This document shows positions 25,830-32,738 of a DNA stretch of 47,075 nt, in pieces. The notes beneath the pieces are model-generated. The model saw only the letters and a program-made list of their open reading frames with translations, ran no database searches and was not told where the DNA came from. The position numbers were made by a program, and so were the translations under genes. Source of the DNA: Candidatus Omnitrophota bacterium (GTDB taxonomy: Bacteria > Omnitrophota > Gorgyraeia > Gygaellales > Profunditerraquicolaceae); assembly GCA_026387265.1 (NCBI GenBank), contig JAPLLZ010000031.1, forward strand, positions 1 through 47,075, read 5' to 3'. Position 1 is the first letter of the stretch. Each line of letters begins with the position of its first letter.

Positions 25830-26303
25830 CTAGTCAGTACTAAAAGTTATGGTGTTGTTTGTTTTAAATGTTTTAATAATTTCATCGGATGTCATAATAT
25901 TACGAGCTGGTGTTGGGCTAACAGTTGGCCTGGGAGTTGGTGTTGGAGTAGCAGTTAGTTTAGAAGTAGTATTGGAGGAAACGAAATTGCCGGCTTCACT
26001 AAAAGTTACTGTTTTACCCGATTTCAATGCTTTAATAAATGCATCACTTGTCATTATTCCTTTATTAGGAGTTGTTGTTGGAGCAACAGTTGTTTTCGTA
26101 ATTTTCGAGGTTATAGATATATAACAACCGACCATAGGTTTAGTAGAGCTAATGGTTGGCCTGGGAGTTGGTGTTGGAGTAGCAGTTAATTTAGGGCTTA
26201 ATGTTTCTTCCATTGTTCTCACGCCTTTTACGTTTGCCCATGCATTACTTGATACTACCGATAAAAACATTGCTACTGCGAGAATTCCAATTATTTTAAT
26301 CAT
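25830..26303 (-). CDS. Small exported protein with duplicated Thr/Pro linker and C-terminal motif
   Basis: I recognise no family. I placed the start at the ATG at 26303 because an excellent AAGGAGG lies 6 nt upstream; this gives 157 residues. The N-terminus MIKIIGILAVAMFLSVVSS followed by NAWA is a clear signal peptide. The mature part has two copies of a LTATPTPTPRPT linker and two copies of a short motif, IMTSDAFIKALKSGKTVTFS and IMTSDEIIKTFKTNNTITFS. At the DNA level the linkers share a 34-nt identical stretch. Pro/Thr-rich linkers usually join domains outside the cytoplasm. The protein is probably periplasmic or surface exposed, with unknown function. Confidence 0.75.
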   Translation of the reverse strand: MIKIIGILAVAMFLSVVSSNAWANVKGVRTMEETLSPKLTATPTPTPRPTISSTKPMVGCYISITSKITKTTVAPTTTPNKGIMTSDAFIKALKSGKTVTFSEAGNFVSSNTTSKLTATPTPTPRPTVSPTPARNIMTSDEIIKTFKTNNTITFSTD

Positions 26304-26481
26304 AATGTCCTCCTTAGCTAATGCTTTCATTAAAGTATCAGAAAAATCTAACCGCTATAATAAAGTTTACTGTCGATTTATTCTTTTTTCAAGCCTAAAA
26401 GACAGGAAAAAGAAAGCATTTTCCAAAAGACAGAATTCATCTTATTTTGAATATTACCCTTTATTTTTAGCCAAACATAAT

Positions 26482-26509
26482 GTAGAGACGCAAAATTTTG
26501 CGTCTCTAC
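26482..26509. repeat. 28-nt perfect palindrome, GTAGAGACG family, copy 1
   Basis: The sequence runs GTAGAGACGCAAAA and then its exact reverse complement. An identical 28-nt copy occurs at 38247. This is a dispersed intergenic palindrome, found in many unrelated genomes in related forms (GTAGAGACG...CGTCTCTAC). The surrounding 26304-26549 holds no other feature I can support. Confidence 0.9.
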
Positions 26510-26549
26510 TAATAAAGTCCTAAAATCATTAAAAAAGCAATAAAAAGGT

Positions 26550-26578
26550 TTGCTATGGCCAATGGTATATGTTAAAAT
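26550..26578 (+). promoter_or_regulatory. Promoter of the msbA-like gene
   Basis: TTGCTA (26550-26555), a 17-nt spacer and TAAAAT (26573-26578) precede a short leader with GAAAGGT and the ATG at 26603. Confidence 0.6.
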
Positions 26579-26602
26579 AACTTTCTTAAAGAAAGGTAAA
26601 AG

Positions 26603-28393
26603 ATGAAGGATTATCTGAAGTTATTGCAATTTGTCAAACCTTATAAGTGGCTTTTTTTCGTGGCGATTGTTTGTATGGGGTTTTCGGCTGTGTTTGATGG
26701 GGTATCTTTAGCCATGATGGTACCTTTGGCAGATAAGGTCCTGACTAACAAAAAGATTATTATCCCTACCAAATTACCTGATTTTATGACAAGTTTTGTA
26801 GATAAAATAAATAATACTCCCCCGGAAATCCTGCTTAATTACATGGTAGTTGTTGTTCTGTTTCTTTTTTTATTCAAAGGCATTTTTGGGTTTTTTCAGA
26901 GCTATTTCATGTCAGATATTGGCCAGCGGGTGGTCCGGGACATCAAGAGCCAGCTTTACGCTAAAATTCAATCCTTATCTCTTAACTATTTTACGCATAA
27001 ACGCGGTGGCGAGCTGATGTCGCGGATTACTAATGATGTTAGGCTTGTGGAGAATGCCGTATCTTATGGTTCAACGGATTTAATCTATCAGAGCCTGCAG
27101 GTAGTTATTTTTGCTGCGGTTATTTTCTTTATCTATTTTAAAATGGCTTTGGTTTCGTTTGTTTTCTTACCTTTAATTAGTTTTCCGATTATAAAAGTTG
27201 GCAAAGCATTGAGGAAGCTTTCCAAGCGTTCCCAGGAAAAGATCGCTGATACGAATTCTTTGCTTTATGAGACGATTATGGGAGCTAGGGTGGTTAAGGC
27301 TTTTAATATGGAAGAGTATGAAGTGAATAAATTTAACCGGGTAAATGCAGATTATTATAAGATTTGCATGAAAACGATTAAGCGTACGCTTTTGCTTAAC
27401 CATTCCACGGAATTTTTAGGAGTAGTCGCTGGTGTTTTGGTTTTCTTTTGGGGAGGCCGGGAGGTGATTACCGGAAGGTTATCTTTTGGGGTTTTTGGCC
27501 TTTTTCTTGGTTCATTGCTATCCTTGATCCGGCCGTTTAAGAAATTAAGCCAAGTTAATGTTTTGAATCAGCAGGCTATGGCCGCTAGTGAGCGTATTCA
27601 TGAAGTGTTGGAAACAGAAGCTAGCGTAAAAGAATCCTTATCAGCAAAGGTTTTGAGCGGTTTTAATAAGAGTATTAAATTTAGTAATATTTGCTTTAGT
27701 TATGCGGATGCACAAATCTTAAAAGGCGTTAATTTAGATATTGAATATGGCCAGATGCTGGCAATTGTCGGCCCGAGCGGTTCGGGTAAAAGTACCCTGG
27801 TAGACCTTATCCCGCGTTTTTATGATCCGCAGAGCGGAGAGATATTGATTGATGGAGTGAATATCCGGGAGTTTAGCTTAAAGTCATTACGCAGCCAAAT
27901 AGGTATAGTTAATCAAGAGACCATGTTGTTTAATGATACGATACGTTCCAATATTGCTTATGGTAAGCCCAATGCCTCTTTTGCACAGATAGAAGAAGCA
28001 GCTAAGAGAGCGCATGCGCACGATTTTATCCTTAACTGCCCGCAAGGTTATGATACAATTATTGGTGACCGGGGAGTAATGATTTCCGGCGGGGAACGTC
28101 AGCGGATTGCGATCGCCCGTGCACTACTTAAGGATGCTCCGATATTAATTTTAGATGAAGCTACTTCGCAATTGGATTCTACATCTGAGCGTATTGTGCA
28201 GGAAGCGCTAGACCGCTTGGTCACCGGCAGAACGGTATTTATGATTGCACACCGGCTTTCTACGGTAAGAAACGCTAACAGGATTGTAGTTTTGGATAAA
28301 GGAATGATTGTTGAGCAGGGAACCCACAGCCAGTTGTTGGAAAAGGGTGGTTTATATAAACGGCTTTACACAGCACAAGAACTACAAAAGTAG
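26603..28393 (+). CDS. MsbA-like ABC exporter (fused membrane and ATPase domains)
   Basis: The 596-residue half-transporter has a six-helix transmembrane domain (about 1-330) and an ATPase domain with Walker A GPSGSGKST, signature ISGGERQR and Walker B ILILDEATSQLDS. The N-terminal MKDYLKLLQFVKPYKWLF is typical of lipid A exporters of the MsbA group. Its location beside lpxB and the gnnA-like gene supports flipping lipid A-core across the inner membrane as a homodimer. Sequence alone cannot exclude a drug or peptide exporter. It has its own promoter and is followed by the rpsB promoter. Confidence 0.87.
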   Translation: MKDYLKLLQFVKPYKWLFFVAIVCMGFSAVFDGVSLAMMVPLADKVLTNKKIIIPTKLPDFMTSFVDKINNTPPEILLNYMVVVVLFLFLFKGIFGFFQSYFMSDIGQRVVRDIKSQLYAKIQSLSLNYFTHKRGGELMSRITNDVRLVENAVSYGSTDLIYQSLQVVIFAAVIFFIYFKMALVSFVFLPLISFPIIKVGKALRKLSKRSQEKIADTNSLLYETIMGARVVKAFNMEEYEVNKFNRVNADYYKICMKTIKRTLLLNHSTEFLGVVAGVLVFFWGGREVITGRLSFGVFGLFLGSLLSLIRPFKKLSQVNVLNQQAMAASERIHEVLETEASVKESLSAKVLSGFNKSIKFSNICFSYADAQILKGVNLDIEYGQMLAIVGPSGSGKSTLVDLIPRFYDPQSGEILIDGVNIREFSLKSLRSQIGIVNQETMLFNDTIRSNIAYGKPNASFAQIEEAAKRAHAHDFILNCPQGYDTIIGDRGVMISGGERQRIAIARALLKDAPILILDEATSQLDSTSERIVQEALDRLVTGRTVFMIAHRLSTVRNANRIVVLDKGMIVEQGTHSQLLEKGGLYKRLYTAQELQK

Positions 28394-28421
28394 TTGCAAA
28401 TAAGTAAAATTTTGCTATAAT
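28394..28421 (+). promoter_or_regulatory. Promoter of the rpsB-tsf-pyrH-frr unit
   Basis: TTGCAA (28394-28399), a 16-nt spacer and perfect TATAAT (28416-28421) predict a start near 28428, giving a leader of about 190 nt before rpsB. Confidence 0.72.
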
Positions 28422-28427
28422 TACCCG

Positions 28428-28619
28428 ATTAACTTTCTACCGCAGCATTTTGTTCTATAAAAGATGTTGAACGTGTTGTTTTCGCGGCGTAGCCCCGTTA
28501 TTGGGGATCGGATACGTTGCTTCCGCAACCAAAGGTCAGAAAACATACTAACCAGTTAAATTATGAAACTTGGCCTGGCGATTTAAAAAGCCAAAGCCAA
28601 AAAAAGGGGGATAAAAGAC
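28428..28619 (+). promoter_or_regulatory. Structured 5' leader of rpsB, candidate autoregulatory RNA
   Basis: The leader can fold hairpins CCCCGTTATTGGGG, GTTGCTTCCGCAAC and TTGGCCTGGC...GCCAAAGCCAA, the last just upstream of the AGGGGG ribosome binding site. Ribosomal protein S2 leaders are known to be autoregulated in other bacteria. I could not match this one to a described structure. Confidence 0.45.
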
Positions 28620-29510
28620 GTGCCATCAGACTTAATCAAGCAACTTTTAGAAGCAGGTGTACATTTTGGTCACCAGACTAAACGCTGGAATCCCAAAATG
28701 AAGAAATTTATCTTTGGAGCCAGAAGCGGTATCTATATTATTGATTTGGAAAAGACCGAGGAGTGTATTAATGCTGCCCGGGATTTCTTAATGGAGATAA
28801 CCTCTAAAGGGGAATTTGTCCTTTTTGTGGGGACGAAAAAGCAGGCTCAGGATGTAATTAAGCAAGAGGCTATCCGCAGCGGAATGTATTATGTTACTGA
28901 CCGTTGGCCGGGCGGCATGTTGACTAATTTTGCCACGATTAAAAAAAGTATTAACCGTCTTAAGGACATTGAGAAGATGCGTACTGACGGGACATTTGAG
29001 AAGCTGACTAAGAAAGAGATTGCCCGCCTGGAAAAAGAGTTGGCTAAGCTTAATAAGAACTTTTCAGGAATTGTGCCCATGGAGCGTATGCCTAAGGCGG
29101 CATTCGTTGTGGATACTAAAAAAGAAGAGACCGCAGTGCGCGAGGCGCGCAGATTGGGGATTCCGATTATTGGATTAATTGATACTAATTCCAATCCGGA
29201 TTTAGTAGATTATCCGATTCCGGGTAATGATGATGCTACCAAATCTATCCGTACCGTAGTTACGATTATTGCCGATACAATTATCGAAGGAAGGAAGAAG
29301 TTCCTTTCTTATCTTGCTCAGGAAGGGGTTAAAGTAGAAGAGGCCAAAGCGGATATTTCTCCAGAAGTCCTTCCGGAAGAAGAGATCAAAATTAAAGAAA
29401 TTGAAGAAATTGTTGAGGATAGCCAACCTACTGATGAAGCAGCAGCGGTAAAAAGGGCGCATTTGAAAGCCGCCGTAGAAGTTAAACCGAAACTAAGGAA
29501 AAAAGGGTAA
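28620..29510 (+). CDS. rpsB: Ribosomal protein S2 (uS2)
   Basis: Residues 1-230 are typical uS2: [63 protein letters not shown] and the [11 protein letters not shown] end. The start is GTG after an AAGGGGG site. A charged C-terminal extension of about 65 residues, first acidic ([17 protein letters not shown]) then basic (KPKLRKKG), goes beyond the common length and is probably disordered. It heads the standard rpsB-tsf-pyrH-frr cluster. Confidence 0.96.
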   Translation: MPSDLIKQLLEAGVHFGHQTKRWNPKMKKFIFGARSGIYIIDLEKTEECINAARDFLMEITSKGEFVLFVGTKKQAQDVIKQEAIRSGMYYVTDRWPGGMLTNFATIKKSINRLKDIEKMRTDGTFEKLTKKEIARLEKELAKLNKNFSGIVPMERMPKAAFVVDTKKEETAVREARRLGIPIIGLIDTNSNPDLVDYPIPGNDDATKSIRTVVTIIADTIIEGRKKFLSYLAQEGVKVEEAKADISPEVLPEEEIKIKEIEEIVEDSQPTDEAAAVKRAHLKAAVEVKPKLRKKG

Positions 29511-29543
29511 CTCCACTCCGCATCAGATATTGTTAGTTAATGT

Positions 29544-29571
29544 TTGAAGGTTTGGAATAAAATTATAAAAT
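29544..29571 (+). promoter_or_regulatory. Possible promoter before tsf
   Basis: TTGAAG (29544-29549), 16 nt and TAAAAT (29566-29571) lie in the 90-nt gap between rpsB and tsf. It may give tsf extra transcription; AT-rich sequence makes chance matches likely. Confidence 0.35.
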
Positions 29572-29600
29572 ATTATTAAACAGGAAAGAGAAGGTGTAGG

Positions 29601-30161
29601 GTGAAAAGTTCAGTTAATGCAATTAAAGAATTAAGAGATTTAACATGCGCAAGTGTCGCGCATTGTAAAAAAGCCCTAGAGGAGACCAAGGGGGATATAA
29701 AACAAGCAGTGATTTTATTGCGTAAGCAGGGCTTAGAGATTGCTGCTAAGAAACAGGGACGGGCTGCCAAAGAAGGTAGGGTTGATTGCTATATACATCA
29801 TGGCAATAAAATCGGAGTTTTATTGGATATCCATTATGGCAATAAAATCGGAGTTTTATTAGAGGTTGATTGCGAATCTGATTTTGTGGCTAGAAATGAA
29901 GATTTCATGAAGTTTACTAAGGACCTGGCCATGCAGATTGCCGCAACCAGCCCTGAATATATCAAAAAAGAAGATGTTCCGGAAGAAGTGTTAAAGCATG
30001 AAAAAAATAAAGAAGAATATTATAAAAACAGTTGTTTGTTGGAGCAGGTTTTTGTGAAAGACTCAAGCTTACTGATTAAAGATTATTTAGGCAGCATTGT
30101 GGCAAAACTGGGTGAAAATATTGTTATCCGCAGGTTTATCCGCTACAAGATTGGCGAATAA
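29601..30161 (+). CDS. tsf: Elongation factor Ts with an internal 12-residue tandem duplication
   Basis: This 186-residue EF-Ts recharges EF-Tu with GTP. The N-terminal domain (IKELRDLTCASVAHCKKALEE) and the core ESDFVARNEDF are typical. The strand normally read once as YIHHxxKIGVLLEVxCE occurs as HHGNKIGVLLDI followed by HYGNKIGVLLEV, from a 36-nt in-frame repeat (29796-29831 and 29832-29867, 31 of 36 identical). The protein is short, as in Thermus-type EF-Ts. The GTG start has GAGAAGG upstream. The frame is otherwise intact. Confidence 0.94.
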   Translation: MKSSVNAIKELRDLTCASVAHCKKALEETKGDIKQAVILLRKQGLEIAAKKQGRAAKEGRVDCYIHHGNKIGVLLDIHYGNKIGVLLEVDCESDFVARNEDFMKFTKDLAMQIAATSPEYIKKEDVPEEVLKHEKNKEEYYKNSCLLEQVFVKDSSLLIKDYLGSIVAKLGENIVIRRFIRYKIGE

Positions 30162-30869
30162 ATGACCAAACCGGCTTACAAGAGAATTGTCCTTAAACTT
30201 AGTGGTGAGGCACTTCAGGGTAAGCAGACACACGGTATAGACCCGCAAGTCCTTTTATCTATCTCGCGTCAGATTAAAGAAGTTAGGGAGCTGGCGGTAG
30301 ATGTAGCGGTAGTTTTAGGCGCAGGAAATATTCTGCGCGGCCAAGAAAACACTGCTTGCCGGGGGCTGGATTTGGATCGCAGTGTAGCAGATTACATGGG
30401 GATGTTGGCTACTGTAATTAATGGGCTTTCTCTCCAGGATGCTTTAGAAAAAACCGGCGTACCTACCCGGGTAATGACTGCAATTGAAATGCAAAGGATT
30501 GCTGAGCCTTATATTAAAAGAAGGGCGATTCGGCATTTAGAAAAAGGCAGAGTAGTTATTTTCGTTGCCGGAACCGGCAATCCTTATTTTACTACCGATA
30601 CTGCGGCTGCTTTGCGGGCGATGGAGATTAATGCCGATGCTATTTTGAAAGCGACTAAAGTTGACGGAGTTTATTCTGCTGATCCGATGAAAGTAAAGGA
30701 TGCCAGAAAATTCGCGCAATTAAAATATATCGATGTGCTTAAAAAAGGTTTAAAAGTAATGGATGCTACGGCAATCAGTTTATGCATGGATAATAAATTA
30801 CCGATTGTTGTGTTCAATCTTAATTGCGTGGGTAATATTAAGCGTGTAGTTTTAGGTCCAGGGTACTGA
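30162..30869 (+). CDS. pyrH: Uridylate kinase
   Basis: This is a 235-residue bacterial UMP kinase of the amino acid kinase fold, converting UMP to UDP. Visible motifs are [13 protein letters not shown] at the N-terminus, [10 protein letters not shown], the [20 protein letters not shown] segment and [16 protein letters not shown]. It begins directly after the tsf stop codon, which fits the conserved tsf-pyrH-frr order. Confidence 0.96.
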   Translation: MTKPAYKRIVLKLSGEALQGKQTHGIDPQVLLSISRQIKEVRELAVDVAVVLGAGNILRGQENTACRGLDLDRSVADYMGMLATVINGLSLQDALEKTGVPTRVMTAIEMQRIAEPYIKRRAIRHLEKGRVVIFVAGTGNPYFTTDTAAALRAMEINADAILKATKVDGVYSADPMKVKDARKFAQLKYIDVLKKGLKVMDATAISLCMDNKLPIVVFNLNCVGNIKRVVLGPGY

Positions 30870-30876
30870 AGAGAAA

Positions 30877-31398
30877 ATGAAAAAGGCTTTTGAATCGATG
30901 AATCGCCAATTTCATGAAGTAAGAACGGGCAGGGCATCTCCGAGTTTAGTGGAAGGTTTGCATATTGATTATTATGGAACTTTGACTATGTTAAAACAGC
31001 TGGCGGCAATATCTGCGCCGGATGCGCATTTAATTGTTATTCAACCCTGGGATGTTACGGCGATTGTGGAGATTGAAAAGGCAATTTTAAAATCTAATCT
31101 GGGGGTTAGTCCTTCCAATGATGGTAAAGTTATTAGAATTGCTGTTCCGCAGCTGTCTAAAGAGAGACGCCAGGAAATGGCTAAGTTGTTACATAAAATG
31201 TCTGAAGATGGCCGGGTATCCATGCGTACGATTAGAAGAGACGCTAAAGAATCCGTGGAAAAGATGGAAAAAGATAAACTGATTTCTGAAGATGAAAAAT
31301 TCCGCGGTATTGATGAATTACAAAAAGTAGTAGATAGATATATTGCTAAGATTGATGAACTTCTGAAGTCTAAAGAAAAGGAAGTTTTGGAGTTTTAG
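30877..31398 (+). CDS. frr: Ribosome recycling factor, short N-terminus
   Basis: RRF, with EF-G, splits post-termination ribosomes. Most of it is typical: VRTGRASPSLVEGLHIDYYG, VIQPWDVTAIVEIEKAI, NDGKVIRIAVPQLSKERR and the C-terminal helix ending KEKEVLEF. The product is 173 residues against about 185, because roughly the first 11 residues of helix 1 are missing. An in-frame TAG at 30853 and the absence of another start codon before ATG 30877 support this start. It lies 7 nt after pyrH. Confidence 0.94.
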   Translation: MKKAFESMNRQFHEVRTGRASPSLVEGLHIDYYGTLTMLKQLAAISAPDAHLIVIQPWDVTAIVEIEKAILKSNLGVSPSNDGKVIRIAVPQLSKERRQEMAKLLHKMSEDGRVSMRTIRRDAKESVEKMEKDKLISEDEKFRGIDELQKVVDRYIAKIDELLKSKEKEVLEF

Positions 31399-31412
31399 AT
31401 TTTGTTGGGAAT

Positions 31413-31507
31413 GTCCCCGCAGCTTCTCTATATTTGAAGCTAAGCGCGGGGATTAATTCGCACATTGACTTACTCGCACTGGCGTGCTCGTAAGTCAAGT
31501 GCTCATT
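31413..31507 (+). repeat. Modular hairpin element, copy C, between frr and tRNA-Lys
   Basis: CCCCGC ... GCGGGG encloses AGCTTC/GAAGCT. It is followed by ATTAATTCG, then a second hairpin (CACATTGACTTAC ... GTAAGTCAAGTG) ending in CTCATT. The layout matches copies A, B and D, but the stem sequences differ. Here it precedes a tRNA rather than a ribosome binding site and may act as a terminator for frr. Confidence 0.65.
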
Positions 31508-31514
31508 ACATTTT

Positions 31515-31587
31515 GGGCCTCTAGCTCATCAGGTAGAGCACCACACTTTTAATGTGGTTGTGCCGCGTTCGAGTCGCGGGAGGCTCA
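31515..31587 (+). tRNA. tRNA-Lys (anticodon TTT)
   Basis: A full cloverleaf is visible: acceptor GGGCCTC/GAGGCTC with one G-U pair, D arm GCTC...GAGC, anticodon stem CCACA/TGTGG with loop CTTTTAA (anticodon TTT at 31548-31550) and T arm CCGCG-TTCGAGT-CGCGG. CCA is not encoded. Confidence 0.95.
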
Positions 31588-31601
31588 GTATAATTTGTAC
31601 C

Positions 31602-31666
31602 GCGACGAGGGTATGCGTTCTTGAGCCACCGTTATATTTGTGGTGGCGAAATCCCGCCTGTGTCGC
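31602..31666 (+). other. Possible structured spacer between tRNA-Lys and tRNA-Leu
   Basis: GCGAC (31602-31606) can pair with GTCGC (31662-31666) and encloses a perfect GCCACC/GGTGGC hairpin. No known RNA family is recognised. It may be a processing structure or a decayed repeat. Confidence 0.3.
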
Positions 31667-31684
31667 TCGATAGATTTGATTTAC

Positions 31685-31766
31685 GCGGACGTGGCGAAAT
31701 TGGCAGACGCGATAGCCTTAGGAGCTATTGGGGCAACCCTTGAAGGTTCAAATCCCTCCGTCCGCA
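31685..31766 (+). tRNA. tRNA-Leu (anticodon TAG)
   Basis: Acceptor GCGGACG/CGTCCGC, anticodon stem ATAGC/GCTAT with loop CTTAGGA, and a long variable arm (TGGGGCAACCCTT) identify a class II leucine tRNA. The T stem GAAGG/CCCTC contains one A-C mismatch. CCA is not encoded. Confidence 0.92.
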
Positions 31767-31842
31767 TTATTAGGTGTGGTGAAGGGCAGAAAATTGGCGG
31801 GAAAATCCTCTTCCGCCCAATAAGGTTTTCACTAGGCATGCA

Positions 31843-32020
31843 CACCCAGCGCTAAGCGGAATTGCGTTGGTGCGCAATAGGTATCTTGCAGCACCCGACG
31901 CAGATTCGGTCACCCAACGCTTATTGGAATTGCGTTGGTGTTCGCCAGGTGGCGAAATTGCGCAAGTGCCGTGTTCGTTAGGCAACGCAGCACCCCGCGC
32001 TGATTGGTATTGCGCGGGTG
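31843..32020 (+). repeat. Array of three covarying CACCC...GGTG hairpins between tRNA-Leu and tRNA-Gly
   Basis: Three 30-nt units start at 31843, 31911 and 31991. Each has a left arm CACCC plus 5 nt, a loop of the type ATTGG.ATT, and a right arm ending GGTG or GGGTG. Stem bases change together: CAACGC with GCGTTG in unit 2, CCGCGC with GCGCGG in unit 3. Short secondary hairpins such as TTCGCCAGGTGGCGAA separate them. A GGCGTA/TACGCC version with the same loop occurs upstream of metK (36993-37022). The bases 31767-31842 add another hairpin (TTGGCGG/CCGCCCAA). Confidence 0.7.
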
Positions 32021-32033
32021 CGCGACAGGTGTC

Positions 32034-32110
<77 letters not shown>

Positions 32111-32180
32111 TTAAAATATAATACAAGAATTTGCTCGCCGCAAAATTGGCGGAAATAAAACACTTAAAAAGGAGTAACAA

Positions 32181-32651
32181 ATGCAGATAATGGATTTTCT
32201 CTCGAAAAAAGCTATTCTTACTGATATTAAATCCACTAGCAAAGAAGATGTAATCAAAGAAATGGTGGATTTTTTAATTGAAGCCGGTGATGTAGAAAAA
32301 CGTAATCGCAATAAGCTTATTGATGCGTTGATGTCTAGAGAGGCTTTAGGCTCAACAGCCATCGGTCAAGGTATAGCTATACCACATGCAAAGTGTGATT
32401 GTGTGGATAAGCTCGTGGCCGCTTTTGGCCTTTCTAAAAAAGGCGTGGATTTTGATTCCCTAGACGGTGAATTAGCTTATATTTTCTTTTTACTGGTTGC
32501 CCCGCAGGATTCCGCCGGCCCTCATCTTAAAGCATTAGCTAGAATATCTCGTCTTTTAAAGGATAAATACTTCCGCGATACACTGCGTACCTGCATGGAT
32601 GAAAAATCCGTGATTAAGGTTATTACGCAGGAAGATGAAAAAAAGATTTAA
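32181..32651 (+). CDS. ptsN: PTS IIA component of the nitrogen/fructose type (PtsN-like)
   Basis: The 156-residue IIA domain has the phosphorylatable His in AIGQGIAIPHAKCD (H69) and the C-terminal HLKALARISRLLKDKYFRD helix region. It stands alone with no fused IIB or IIC, like regulatory PtsN (EIIA-Ntr). A good AAGGAG lies before the ATG. yvcK, HPr and EI genes follow and no sugar permease is present, so it more likely regulates metabolism than transports sugar. A soluble mannitol or fructose IIA is the alternative. Confidence 0.85.
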   Translation: MQIMDFLSKKAILTDIKSTSKEDVIKEMVDFLIEAGDVEKRNRNKLIDALMSREALGSTAIGQGIAIPHAKCDCVDKLVAAFGLSKKGVDFDSLDGELAYIFFLLVAPQDSAGPHLKALARISRLLKDKYFRDTLRTCMDEKSVIKVITQEDEKKI

Positions 32652-32738
32652 TCTAATTGTCTTTATTGAATAAATTTCTTACTAACGTAGGCGAGTAAGG
32701 ATTATCCTTTTAATTATATACTGCAAAAAGTATTAAAG

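Noticed and set aside
25849-26124. 91-codon Val/Leu-rich frame on the plus strand
   Set aside because: It is antisense to the Thr/Pro-rich exported protein. Its hydrophobic composition is a by-product of the opposite-strand ACA/CCA codons. The minus-strand gene has a signal peptide and AAGGAGG.
31640-31855. 71-codon plus-strand open frame
   Set aside because: It runs through the tRNA-Leu gene and repeat sequence and has no ribosome site or protein-like composition.
31767-32033. CRISPR-like array of repeats between tRNA genes
   Set aside because: The three repeats are palindromic, differ from each other in paired positions, and have spacers of unequal length (38 and 50 nt) that contain further hairpins. 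No cas genes are present.
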